From the NCBI GenBank assembly GCA_025356865.1, contig JANXQJ010000006.1:1-36034 (forward strand): a stretch of 36,034 nt of DNA, given 5' to 3'. Positions 10,201-19,075 of this stretch are shown here, one piece after another. The position numbers and the translations under genes are program-made. Below the pieces are notes generated by a model. That model was not told the origin of the DNA. It did no database searches and saw only the letters and a program-made list of their open reading frames with translations. Origin of the DNA: Deltaproteobacteria bacterium (GTDB taxonomy: Bacteria; Desulfobacterota; Deferrimicrobia; Deferrimicrobiales; Deferrimicrobiaceae). The number at the start of each line of letters is the position of its first letter. Within the stretch, counting starts at the first letter, position 1.

Positions 10201-12609
10201 TTGAAGATCCTGTATTCCTGGCTTCGTGAATTCATCGATACCCGGCTCTCGCCCTCGCAGTTGCAGGAAGCGCTTACAATGGCCGGGATCGAGGTATCGG
10301 CCTGCCGTTTTCTCGGGGACGGCCTCGACCTCGTCGTCGTCGCGAAGATCCTCGAAAAGAAACAGCATCCCAATGCCGACAAACTTTCGCTTTGCCGCGT
10401 AACCGACGGGGAGCGCGAATACGGGATCGTCTGCGGCGCGAAAAACATGTCCGAAGGCGACCATGTCGCGCTGTCCAAGATCGGCGCAAAACTTCCCAAC
10501 GGCCTCGAGATCAAGAAGGCCAAGATCCGCGGTGAAGCGTCCGAGGGAATGCTCTGCTCCGAAACGGAATTGCGGCTCGCCGAAGAGTCCGCCGGTATCA
10601 TGATCCTCCCCCCCGACTCGATTCCCGGCACGCCACTCGCCGTCGCACTTGGCCTTTCCGACCACCTCCTCGAAATCGAGATTACGCCCAACCGCGGCGA
10701 CTGCCTGAGCGTCCTCGGTGTCGCGCGTGAAGTGGCTGCAATCACTGGCGAGAAAGTGGTCCTGCCCGGCACCGATTTCCCTGAATCCGGAGAACCGATC
10801 GGATCGTTCGCATCCGTGACCGTTTCCGATGCCGATCATTGCCCGCGTTACTCGGCCCGCGTCGTGAGCGACCTCTTGATTGCTCCATCACCCGCGTGGA
10901 TGCAACGTCGACTTTCCCTTTGCGGGATACGCCCCATCAACAACGTCGTCGACATAACCAATTACCTGCTGCTCGAAGTCGGCCAGCCGATGCACGCATT
11001 CGACCTCGATCGCCTGACCGCCAGCGGAATCGACGTCCGGCGCTCGGGCATCGAACGCGAGTTCATCACCCTTGACGGCATAAGACGGAAAGTGCTCCCC
11101 GAGATGCTCCTCATCTGGAACGGGGATCGACCCGTCGCAGTCGCCGGCGTCATGGGAGGGGAGAACACCGAAGTCCTCCCGTCAACCAGTCGGGTGCTCT
11201 TCGAAAGCGCCCATTTCGCTCCATCGGCTGTCCGCTTTGCAGCACGCCGCCTGGGAATATCGAGCGAATCGTCATACCGGTTCGAACGGGGCGTCGACCC
11301 CGCCGGTACCGTTTACGCACTTCAACGCGCCATATCACTCCTTTCCAGGCACACCCCTCTAGTTGCCGCACCCGGCACCATCGATCTCGGCGGTGATCGC
11401 ACTTTCGGCCGATCCGTTTCCTTCCGGCCTTCGCAGGCCGACCGGATCATCGGACGCGCATACGGCGAAGACGGTTGCCGTGCCATTTTCGACCGGATGG
11501 CGTTCCCGATCGCGATCTCGGGACCCGGGGCATGGCAGGTTCGCGTCGCACCGCACCGGTTCGATATCGAACGCGAAATCGACCTTGTCGAGGAAGTAGC
11601 CCGCTTGACCGGTTACGATTCGATCCCGACGACCTATCCCGAGTCTGCTGCACCCGAATTCTCGGCCGACGACCGGTTGACCGCGACAGTCGAACGCGCC
11701 TCCGAATACCTTCGCACCCAGGGGTTTTCCCAGGTGCTCAACTATTCCTTCGTGTCCGAAAAGGAATTGACGCGTCACGCCAATCTGCTCGGGTATGACC
11801 CGTCCGATGCGATGCGCCTGGCCAACCCGCTTTCCGACGACATGACGGTGATGCGCCCTGATCTCCTGATGGGTTTGCTTCGAAACGTCTCATCCAACGT
11901 GCGGCGCTTTGTCGATGAGGTTCGCCTGTTCGAAAACGGGAAAGCGTTCGGGAAATCGCTCGCAAATTCCCTTTTCGAAGAACAACGGCTGGCCTTCGCC
12001 TTGTACGGCCACCGCCTGCCAGGGGCCTGGTCCGGCGCCCATGAGTGGGTCGATTTCTTCGACGTCAAGGGCATCACCGAAACGGTCCTGAACGTTCTCG
12101 GTGCAGGAGCGGTCCATTTCGTGCCAACCCGGTCGAGATCCTTCTTCGTTGAAGGGCAGGCGGCCGAAATCATCATGGCAGGGGAGACTGTCGGTTGGAT
12201 GGGTGTCATCAACCACGAGTTGCTTTCCGCGTTCGATATCGAACGTCCGGTCTGCTACGCGGAGTTGCGGATTCCGATCGCCTTGTCGAATGTCGAACGG
12301 CCGGCGATCCACCGGGAGATTCCCAAGTTTCCGCCCGTTTTCCGGGATTACGCTTGTATCGTTCCATCAGTGGCAGCTGTTGGCGACATCCTCGCCATGG
12401 TTCGTGAACTCACTCCCGAAATAGCGTCTGCCGCGGTTTTCGACGTGTTCACGGGTGAAAAAATCGGCGAGGGCAAAAAAAGCATCGCGTTTCGAATAAA
12501 GTTGCAGCCGTCCGACAGAACCTTGACGGAGTCAGAGGTTAATAGTATACATACCAAGGTATTAAATTTATTGGATAATCGCTTCGGCGGAAAGATTCGC
12601 ACCTCTTGA
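10201..12609 (+). CDS. pheT: phenylalanyl-tRNA synthetase beta subunit (TTG start)
   Basis: MKILYSWLREFIDTRLSPSQL; EMAP-like KHPNADKLSLCRV, B5 and FDX-ACB domains at the C-terminus. Confidence 0.96.
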   Translation: MKILYSWLREFIDTRLSPSQLQEALTMAGIEVSACRFLGDGLDLVVVAKILEKKQHPNADKLSLCRVTDGEREYGIVCGAKNMSEGDHVALSKIGAKLPNGLEIKKAKIRGEASEGMLCSETELRLAEESAGIMILPPDSIPGTPLAVALGLSDHLLEIEITPNRGDCLSVLGVAREVAAITGEKVVLPGTDFPESGEPIGSFASVTVSDADHCPRYSARVVSDLLIAPSPAWMQRRLSLCGIRPINNVVDITNYLLLEVGQPMHAFDLDRLTASGIDVRRSGIEREFITLDGIRRKVLPEMLLIWNGDRPVAVAGVMGGENTEVLPSTSRVLFESAHFAPSAVRFAARRLGISSESSYRFERGVDPAGTVYALQRAISLLSRHTPLVAAPGTIDLGGDRTFGRSVSFRPSQADRIIGRAYGEDGCRAIFDRMAFPIAISGPGAWQVRVAPHRFDIEREIDLVEEVARLTGYDSIPTTYPESAAPEFSADDRLTATVERASEYLRTQGFSQVLNYSFVSEKELTRHANLLGYDPSDAMRLANPLSDDMTVMRPDLLMGLLRNVSSNVRRFVDEVRLFENGKAFGKSLANSLFEEQRLAFALYGHRLPGAWSGAHEWVDFFDVKGITETVLNVLGAGAVHFVPTRSRSFFVEGQAAEIIMAGETVGWMGVINHELLSAFDIERPVCYAELRIPIALSNVERPAIHREIPKFPPVFRDYACIVPSVAAVGDILAMVRELTPEIASAAVFDVFTGEKIGEGKKSIAFRIKLQPSDRTLTESEVNSIHTKVLNLLDNRFGGKIRTS
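12523..12551 (+). promoter_or_regulatory. sigma70-type promoter inside the pheT 3' end, for ihfA
   Basis: TTGACG 12523-12528, 17 nt, TATACA 12546-12551; AT-rich stretch follows. Confidence 0.7.
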
Positions 12610-12637
12610 TGGATGGGCGAAAACCGAGGAGGGCCGA

Positions 12638-12925
12638 ATGACCAAAGCAGATCTGGTGGACATCGTTTACGAGAAGGCCGGCCTTTCCAAGAAAGAGGCG
12701 CAGGAGATCGTCGAAGAAATTTTCGATACGCTTAAAAATACCCTGAAAACGGGCGACAAGATCAAGATTTCCGGTTTTGGAAACTTCGTGCTGCGCGACA
12801 AGCGCCCCCGAAAAGGACGCAATCCACAGACGGGGGACGACATCGAAATAACAGCCAGACGGGTGCTCACTTTCCGCCCAAGCCAGATACTGAAAGCCTT
12901 CATCAACGAGCCGCCCCAGAGTTGA
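12638..12925 (+). CDS. ihfA: integration host factor alpha subunit
   Basis: MTKADLVDIVYEKAGLSKKEAQEIVEEIFDTLK...GFGNFVLRDKRPRKGRNPQTGDDIEITARRVLTFRPSQILK. Confidence 0.92.
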   Translation: MTKADLVDIVYEKAGLSKKEAQEIVEEIFDTLKNTLKTGDKIKISGFGNFVLRDKRPRKGRNPQTGDDIEITARRVLTFRPSQILKAFINEPPQS

Positions 12926-13302
12926 GTCGATCGACTCCAACCGACGTGGCATCTCCTTCGATTCCCGACAAATTCTATTTCAAAATCGGGGAAGTGAGCG
13001 AACTCCTCGAAGTCAAGCCCTATGTAGTCCGTTTCTGGGAGACCGAGTTCAACCTCACCACGGCCAAGAACCGCGCAAAGCACCGTGTCTACAAACGAAA
13101 CGAAGTCGAAGTACTGCTCGAAATCCGCCAGATGTTGCACGTCGAACGCTTCACGATTGAAGGCGCACGGCTCCAATTGAAAGACCGTATGAAAGAGAAG
13201 CACAAGCAATTCGCGCTCGATCTCAAGGCAAACCCCACAAAGGCTGCGCTTCGCCTGGTCAAAAAAGAACTATTGGCGATCAAAACCATTCTTGACCGCT
13301 GA
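12922..13302 (+). CDS. MerR-family transcriptional regulator
   Basis: FYFKIGEVSELLEVKPYVVRFWETEFNLTTAKNRAKHRVYKRNEVEVLLEIRQML; classic position after ihfA. Confidence 0.88.
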   Translation: MSRSTPTDVASPSIPDKFYFKIGEVSELLEVKPYVVRFWETEFNLTTAKNRAKHRVYKRNEVEVLLEIRQMLHVERFTIEGARLQLKDRMKEKHKQFALDLKANPTKAALRLVKKELLAIKTILDR

Positions 13303-13313
13303 GAAGGAACCCG

Positions 13314-13706
13314 GTGCCGCTCAACCTCCAGGATCGTATCGCCAATTTATTCAAACGGTTAGCCGGGAAACGCGGAGACCGCCCGTGGGGATTTTACCTC
13401 GTCCTCTTTGTAGACCACGGATACAAGGTCAAGAAGTTCGTAGTTCACCCCGGGCAGCGCCTGAGTCTTCAACGCCACACAAAACGAGCCGAGCATTGGC
13501 ACGTCGTCCAGGGCGAGGCGGTCGTGACTCGTGATAACGAAGAAATCCGGATGGCGCCCGGTGACGATTTGAGCATCCCGCTCGGAGCAGTTCACAGGGT
13601 CCGGAACGCCGGCAAAATTGACCTGGTCGTCATCGAAATCCAGACCGGGGACTATGTCGGTGAGGACGATATCGAGCGGATCGAAGACGATTACAATCGC
13701 CAGTAA
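13314..13706 (+). CDS. cupin, mannose-6-phosphate isomerase type II-like
   Basis: RPWGFYLVLFVDHGYKVKKFVVHPGQRLSLQRHTKRAEHWHVVQGEAVVT...IPLGAVHRVRN; GTG start. Confidence 0.85.
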   Translation: MPLNLQDRIANLFKRLAGKRGDRPWGFYLVLFVDHGYKVKKFVVHPGQRLSLQRHTKRAEHWHVVQGEAVVTRDNEEIRMAPGDDLSIPLGAVHRVRNAGKIDLVVIEIQTGDYVGEDDIERIEDDYNRQ

Positions 13707-13737
13707 ACGATATCCGCATTCCCGAAACGTATTTTGC

Positions 13738-13766
13738 GTGACAAGATCAACGGGGCAGGGTAATAT
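13738..13766 (+). promoter_or_regulatory. promoter for tRNA-Pro (GTGACA-N17-TAATAT)
   Basis: 5/6 matches in both hexamers, 17 nt spacer, 15 nt before the tRNA. Confidence 0.7.
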
Positions 13767-13781
13767 AGTCGTCTTTCGTGT

Positions 13782-13858
13782 CGGGACGTAGCGCAGCTTG
13801 GTAGCGCATCTGCATGGGGTGCAGAGGGTCGCTGGTTCAAATCCAGTCGTCCCGACCA
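13782..13858 (+). tRNA. tRNA-Pro(GGG), CCA encoded
   Basis: CGGGACG/CGTCCCG acceptor, loop ATGGGGT, T-arm GGTTCAAATCC, ACCA. Confidence 0.96.
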
Positions 13859-13869
13859 TAAAATCGTCG

Positions 13870-13904
13870 AAGGGGTTACGGGATTCACCGTAGCCCCTTT
13901 TTTT
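13870..13904 (+). terminator. rho-independent terminator after tRNA-Pro
   Basis: GGGGTTACGG-GATTCA-CCGTAGCCCC stem (one G-U) followed by TTTTTTT. Confidence 0.9.
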
Positions 13905-13944
13905 AATCCGGGCCGATTTCGCCGCCCTGAAGGAGCCAATCCGC

Positions 13945-14712
13945 GTGAAAAGGAACGCGCCCGGAACACCCCTCATCGTCGTTTCAAACGACGACGGGAT
14001 CCGCTCCCCCGGAATCAAGGCGCTGGCCTCCGCCATGAGCGGGATAGGCGAAGTTGTGGTCGTGGCGCCCGACCGGGAACGGAGCGCGGCCGGTCATTCC
14101 CTCTCCCTGTCCCATCCTTTGCGTGTCGAGGAAACCTCTCCCGGCTGGTATTCGGTCGACGGAACGCCAACCGATTGCGTCAATCTTGCGGTCAATGGCA
14201 TCCTCCGTCGCCGTCAGATTACCTTGGTCGTTTCGGGTATAAACAAGGGGGCAAACATGGGGGATGACATCACCTATTCCGGCACCGTTGCCGCCGCCCT
14301 CGAAGGAACGCTTTTGGGAATTCCATCGATCGCTTTCTCGCTCGCAACCTGGGAACGGTACGATTTCGAGGTAGCCGCGTCTTTTGCCGTCAAGGTTGTT
14401 CGAAACGTACTCGTCCACGGCCTTCCCAAGGATACCCTCCTCAACGTGAACGTCCCGCCGCTTCCCGAATCGGAAATCAACGGGATTCGCGTTACCCAAA
14501 TGGGAAAACGGATTTACGGCGATGCGATCGTCCGGAAACGGGACCCCAGGGGGCGGCACTATTACTGGATCGGGGGCGACAAACTCGCCCACGAAGGCGT
14601 GCCGGGCTCGGACCTCGAAGCGCTTGAAGCGGGGTTCATTTCGGTAACGCCGCTTCACCTCGATATGACTCATTACGACTCCATGAAAGCATTGCGCCGC
14701 TGGAAATGGTGA
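13945..14712 (+). CDS. surE: 5'/3'-nucleotidase SurE (GTG start)
   Basis: [80 protein letters not shown]. Confidence 0.96.
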   Translation: MKRNAPGTPLIVVSNDDGIRSPGIKALASAMSGIGEVVVVAPDRERSAAGHSLSLSHPLRVEETSPGWYSVDGTPTDCVNLAVNGILRRRQITLVVSGINKGANMGDDITYSGTVAAALEGTLLGIPSIAFSLATWERYDFEVAASFAVKVVRNVLVHGLPKDTLLNVNVPPLPESEINGIRVTQMGKRIYGDAIVRKRDPRGRHYYWIGGDKLAHEGVPGSDLEALEAGFISVTPLHLDMTHYDSMKALRRWKW

Positions 14713-14714
14713 GG

Positions 14715-14743
14715 GAGACAATCCCGGCGATTTCGGGTACAAT
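14715..14743 (+). promoter_or_regulatory. candidate promoter for apt (GAGACA-N17-TACAAT)
   Basis: Good -10 (TACAAT), weak -35, 17 nt spacer, 46 nt before the apt start. Confidence 0.5.
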
Positions 14744-14788
14744 TCGAAATTCTCCGAAATAAAATCGCAACAAAGGAATAACAAGCCG

Positions 14789-15313
14789 ATGGTGAGCGAC
14801 CTCAAGAAACAGATCCGGAATATTCCTGATTTTCCGATCAAGGGGATCCAGTTCAAGGACATCACGACGCTTCTGGCCGACCCGACCTCGTTTCAGGAAG
14901 CGATCGACCTGATTTCCCACAGATATTTCGACAAGAAGATCGACGCCGTAGTGGGCATCGAAGCACGCGGGTTCATCATGGGTGCCGCCCTGGCGTACAA
15001 ACTCGGGACAGGGGTCCTCCTGGTCCGCAAACCGGGCAAGTTGCCCTACAAGACCATTTCAGCCGATTACGACCTGGAGTATGGAAAGGACAAACTCGAA
15101 ATCCACGCGGACGCCATCACGCCCGGCATGCGGGTCGTCATCGCCGACGACGTACTCGCGACAGGGGGCACCGTTTCGGCGGTTTCAGGACTCCTGACCC
15201 GATTGGGCGCCGAAATAGTCGAGTGCTGCTTCCTGGCCGAGTTGGGGTTTCTTAAAGGGCGGGAAAAGATAGCGGACCAGAAGGTGTTTTCCCTGATCGA
15301 GTTCGACGAATAA
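14789..15313 (+). CDS. apt: adenine phosphoribosyltransferase
   Basis: [55 protein letters not shown]. Confidence 0.96.
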   Translation: MVSDLKKQIRNIPDFPIKGIQFKDITTLLADPTSFQEAIDLISHRYFDKKIDAVVGIEARGFIMGAALAYKLGTGVLLVRKPGKLPYKTISADYDLEYGKDKLEIHADAITPGMRVVIADDVLATGGTVSAVSGLLTRLGAEIVECCFLAELGFLKGREKIADQKVFSLIEFDE

Positions 15314-15322
15314 ACCAGACGT

Positions 15323-15399
15323 GCCCCCGTAGCTCAGGCGGATAGAGCAGCGGTTTCCTAAACCGTTTGCCGGGTGTTCGAGTCACCCCGGGGGCGCCA
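15323..15399 (+). tRNA. tRNA-Arg(CCT), CCA encoded
   Basis: GCCCCCG/CGGGGGC acceptor, loop TTCCTAA, T-arm GTTCGAGTC, GCCA. Confidence 0.95.
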
Positions 15400-15638
15400 C
15401 TCTTCAACCCAGTAAACACAAAGTTTCGCGGGGATCGGCCCTGAAGGAAAAGGGAGAGCCTCCGGATCATCCCCAACACTGTCCCCAACATAAAACTTGG
15501 CTTTTCCGGTAACATCCGGTAAATGATATCGCGGCTTACGTCCCTCGCTTTTCCCGGGCAAGAGGCATTTTCCGGTCCGAATATTGTTCATGACAACCTG
15601 CACGACCGTTACCCCCCGAAAGAAAGGAGGTGATCTTC

Positions 15639-15677
15639 ATGCCGGATTCTAACGTCTGTCCGCTTCCTTCCCGCTGA
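15639..15677 (+). CDS. possible 12-aa leader/small ORF MPDSNVCPLPSR
   Basis: Preceded by AGAAAGGAGGTGATC (15621-15635), full-length match to the 16S 3'-end complement; followed by GC-rich hairpin CCCCGCC..GGCGGGG (15689-15706). Confidence 0.35.
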   Translation: MPDSNVCPLPSR

Positions 15678-15760
15678 AGGAACGCGGCCCCCGCCGGTCG
15701 GCGGGGAATCCATCGCATCCATCCGTATCCAGACCGTGAGCCGAAAGGAGATCGCCTCTC

Positions 15761-16831
15761 ATGGGGAATCATTGTGCCATCGCGTCCGGCGAACGCCGGC
15801 GACGTGTGTTCCGTCATTTCTTCCGTACCCTGACTCCGCTCCTGTCCATCCTTTTCCTGATCCAACCCGCCTTCGCCAGCCCGAAGGAACGCCGCGTCGC
15901 CGTTAGCGTGTCTGTGAATCTGGCCGTGCCGGAAGATGCGAAGCGAATTCGACTCTGGATCCCGTATCCCATGTCGGACGAAAACCAGGACATCGCCGAC
16001 GTGCGGTTGTCCGGCAACTTCGCCTCATCCGGGATCTACCGGGAGGGGAAATCCGGGAACACGCTCCTGTACGCAGAATGGTCGGGCAATGCGAAAGCCA
16101 GAACCCTCGAATATGCCTTCAAGGCGGATCGCCGGGAGGTCCGGATCAACGAGATCGTCGAGGTCGAGCGAACGATTCCAACGCCCGAGTATTCCCGGTT
16201 CCTTGGACCTACTGGCCTAAGGGCGACCGCTGGCCCCGCAAAGGAATATGCGGATCGCATCACGAAGGGAAAGAAGACGAACACGGCCAAGGCCCGGGCG
16301 ATCTACGACTGGATCGTCGAGAACATGTACCGGGATCCGAACGTAAAGGGGTGCGGTATCGGCGAAGTGGATATTCTTCTGAACAAGCTCGGCGGGAAAT
16401 GCGCCGACATCCATTCCGTCTTCGTGACATTGTGCCGTGCCGCAGGCGTTCCAGCCCGAGAGATATTCGGCATCCGCATCCCGAAGGACAAGGCGGGGGA
16501 AATGACGAAGGCGCAACACTGTTGGGCGGAATTCTTCGAGCCCGGGACCGGTTGGATCGTCGCCGATCCTGCCGACGTCCGGAAAGCCATTCTTGAGAAG
16601 AAACTCGCCGCGGATGAAGCCAAGCCGCTACGGGAGTACTATTTCGGCTCCGTGGACCAGAACCGGATCGCATTCGGGACGGGGAGGGATCTGGTCCTCA
16701 ATCCGCCGCAGGACGGCCCTCCGCTGAACTACTTCATGTACCCCTACGCGGAAGCCGATGGTCGAGCGCTCAACGAGGACTTGTACGGATTCAACATCGG
16801 TTACAGGATTACGTACACCGATCGTCGATAG
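15761..16831 (+). CDS. exported transglutaminase-like (cysteine protease fold) protein
   Basis: Signal-like LLSILFLIQPAFAS; catalytic-type GGKCADIHSVFVTLCRAAGVPAREIFG, AQHCWAEFFEPGTGWIVADPAD. Confidence 0.8.
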   Translation: MGNHCAIASGERRRRVFRHFFRTLTPLLSILFLIQPAFASPKERRVAVSVSVNLAVPEDAKRIRLWIPYPMSDENQDIADVRLSGNFASSGIYREGKSGNTLLYAEWSGNAKARTLEYAFKADRREVRINEIVEVERTIPTPEYSRFLGPTGLRATAGPAKEYADRITKGKKTNTAKARAIYDWIVENMYRDPNVKGCGIGEVDILLNKLGGKCADIHSVFVTLCRAAGVPAREIFGIRIPKDKAGEMTKAQHCWAEFFEPGTGWIVADPADVRKAILEKKLAADEAKPLREYYFGSVDQNRIAFGTGRDLVLNPPQDGPPLNYFMYPYAEADGRALNEDLYGFNIGYRITYTDRR

Positions 16832-16839
16832 CGATTTCG

Positions 16840-16883
16840 AGGCGGGGCGGAGTCGGTGGACCTTCAGCCGTTCCGCCCCGCCT
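16840..16883 (+). terminator. GC-rich hairpin, probable terminator of transglutaminase gene
   Basis: AGGCGGGGCGGA ... TCCGCCCCGCCT, 12-bp perfect stem; no clear T-run. Confidence 0.5.
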
Positions 16884-16919
16884 GAAGAGTATTCTTCGAC
16901 ATCCTCCAGAATATTCTCT
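16884..16919. promoter_or_regulatory. putative enhancer (UAS) pair for sigma54 promoter 1
   Basis: GAAGAGTATTCTTC (16884-16897) and CCAGAATATTCTCT (16906-16919), 22 bp apart; second holds the perfect palindrome AGAATATTCT. Confidence 0.6.
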
Positions 16920-16994
16920 ACGATTCGCCTGCCGCTGTTTGCCTCCCTCAAAAAGACATGAACGTTTACAGCATGTTACCTGTCGCTTGAAAAG

Positions 16995-17010
16995 TGGCAC
17001 GCCGGGTGCT
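16995..17010 (+). promoter_or_regulatory. sigma54 (-24/-12) promoter 1
   Basis: TGGCACGCCGGGTGCT: GG-N10-GC, 6/6 TGGCAC; 54 nt upstream of the ATG at 17049. Confidence 0.8.
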
Positions 17011-17048
17011 TTGCATGTCCTCAGGGCAAGAGGAATGGAGGGCATGTC

Positions 17049-17684
17049 ATGAGCCGGACAAACACTCTTCGATTCGCACTCCTGATCGCGCTCGGCCTCT
17101 CGGCTTCCGCCTGCGCGAGCAATGCGGGACTCATGAAAGCGAACTCGGTTTCGGGACGGACCGACATCTTCGTGGAGGTCGCCGATGCGCCCGCGGTTCC
17201 GGTCGGTTCCACCGATCTGGAAATCGTTGCATCGGTCAAGACGCCCCCGCAGGGACACTTCCTTCTCGAGTCAGCCTCGTCGCCTCACGGGAAGCCCGGA
17301 TATCCCTTTCTGTTGAACATCGACGGGCAGGCAGTCGTTTGGACGATCGACGGACAGAAAGAGACCGCGGGCGCCTATTTCGCGAATGGAACGAGGAACC
17401 CGGAGCGGGGCACGGGGGTGAAGTATCGCCTTGCCCGCCGGATCCGGCTTTCTGCGGGTGCCCACAAGGTCTTTTTCGGGCTCCCAAGAGAGGATGCCTT
17501 GAGCGAATTCGACGTGGCACTGAAGGGCGGAAGAATTTACGAGTTGGACTTCAATCCGCTCTACGCGAAGCAGCCCAAGCGGCCGAGGAATTTCGCTTCC
17601 GGCGTCGATGGCATCGGGAAGACTCTGACGGACGTGACGTTGGACCGGATAGAAGCGCCGCACTCGACGCCTGTCGGTCGTTGA
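17049..17684 (+). CDS. hypothetical lipoprotein
   Basis: MSRTNTLRFALLIALGLSASAC-AS lipobox; no domain recognised. Confidence 0.75.
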   Translation: MSRTNTLRFALLIALGLSASACASNAGLMKANSVSGRTDIFVEVADAPAVPVGSTDLEIVASVKTPPQGHFLLESASSPHGKPGYPFLLNIDGQAVVWTIDGQKETAGAYFANGTRNPERGTGVKYRLARRIRLSAGAHKVFFGLPREDALSEFDVALKGGRIYELDFNPLYAKQPKRPRNFASGVDGIGKTLTDVTLDRIEAPHSTPVGR

Positions 17685-17690
17685 TCCCAT

Positions 17691-19075
17691 ATGTTGGAGC
17701 GACTCATGAAGGGGCGAATCCTGTTCATCGACGACGACCCTGCCGGACGGGAGGTCGCCCTCTTCAACCTGAAGAAAGCGGGTTACGGCGTGACCGTTGC
17801 GTCGGACGGGCAGGAAGGCCTGTCGCTTTTCAATCCCGACGGTTTCGATCTGGTCGTCACCGACTACAAGATGCCCGGCATGACCGGGATCGAAGTCCTC
17901 AAGCGGATCCGGAAGAAGGATGTCGACATTCCCGTGCTGGTCATCACCGCATTCGGGAACGTCGAGGCGGCCGTCGAGGCGATGAAGACCGGCGCGTACG
18001 ATTTCATCGGGAAGCCCTTCCACCGGGACCAGCTCCTGATGTGTGTCGAGAAGGCGATGGAACGGCGACGGTTGACCAAGGAGGTCCGGACGCTGCGGAT
18101 TCGCGCCAGCGGGGTAGAGCGCGACATCGTATACGTTTCCTCGGCCATGAAGCGGGTTCTCGAGGTCGCGGAAAGGGCGGCCTCGACGGACGCGAGCATC
18201 CTGCTCACCGGGGAGAGCGGCACGGGGAAGGAAGTGGTCGCCCGCCGGATTCACGTCCGTTCGAACCGCGCGGAAGGGCCTTTCGTCGCCGTGAACTGCG
18301 CTGCCATTCCCGGGGAGTTGCTCGAGAGCGAACTGTTCGGTCACGCCCGAGGGGCATTCACGGGAGCGGTCAAGGACCGGGTCGGTCGATTTCGGCAGGC
18401 GCAGGGCGGGACCCTTTTCCTGGACGAGATCGGCGAGATCCCGCTGTCGCTCCAGGCCAAGCTGCTCCGGGCGCTCCAGGAGAAAGTCGTGGATGTCGTC
18501 GGAGCGGACAAGCCCGTGCCAGTGGACGTCCGGATCGTGGTGCGACCAACCGCAATCTCCTGGACCGGATCCGGGAAGGGACGTTCCGCGAGGATCTGTA
18601 TTATCGGTTGAACGTGGTCGATATACGCGTTCCGTCCCTGCGCGAGCGCCCGGAGGATATCCCGCCCCTCGTGGAGCATTTCGTGAAAGAGTTGGGCGAA
18701 GACCGCGGTGTAACGGTCCCGGAACCGGTCATGAACGAAATGAAGGCGCGTCCATGGCCCGGCAACGTACGCGAGTTGAAGAATGCCTGCGAGCGGATGG
18801 TGATCCTGTGTCGCGGGACCGAAGTCGCGCTGGAAGACCTTCCGCTCCGCCCCGGCAGTTCGGGACTTCCCGGTCCGTCGGAGTTCGCCGTCGACGACGA
18901 GTGGCCGCCGTTGCCGGCAACCGGCATCTCGCTGATCGACCTCGAGAAGCGCGTCATCGAGCGGGCGCTCCGCCTCAAGGGGAATAACATCACCCAGGCG
19001 GCGATATTCCTGCAGATCCCCCGGCATATCTTGGTCTATCGCCTTGAGAAGTTCGGGATCCGGCGCGATGTCTGA
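17691..19075 (+). pseudogene. sigma54-dependent response regulator (NtrC family) split by a -1 frameshift near 18536-18545
   Basis: Frame 1 (17691-18611): receiver FIDDDPAG..VVTDYKMPG..KP plus AAA+ GESGTGKE, GAFTGA, LFLDEIGE. Frame continues in another frame with ATNRNLLDRIREGTFREDLYYRLNVV ... WPGNVRELKNACERM ... C-terminal HTH to 19075. Confidence 0.9.

Noticed and set aside
13691-13969. Minus-strand ORF with SGRLDLNQRPSAPHADALPSCAT
   Set aside because: Known artefact of translating the antisense of a tRNA gene (tRNA-Pro here).
15576-15589. TCCGAATATTGTTC as another UAS copy
   Set aside because: Only 9/14 matches, no partner at 22 bp, no -24/-12 element downstream.
15358-15603. Minus-strand ORF with RPRGDSNTRQTV
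   Set aside because: Antisense of tRNA-Arg; considered as an integrase remnant but no catalytic motifs are visible.
16994-18530. N-terminal part of the 693-aa ORF 16994-19075
   Set aside because: Out-of-frame reading of the lipoprotein and receiver/AAA+ coding; only the part after about 18540 is real protein.
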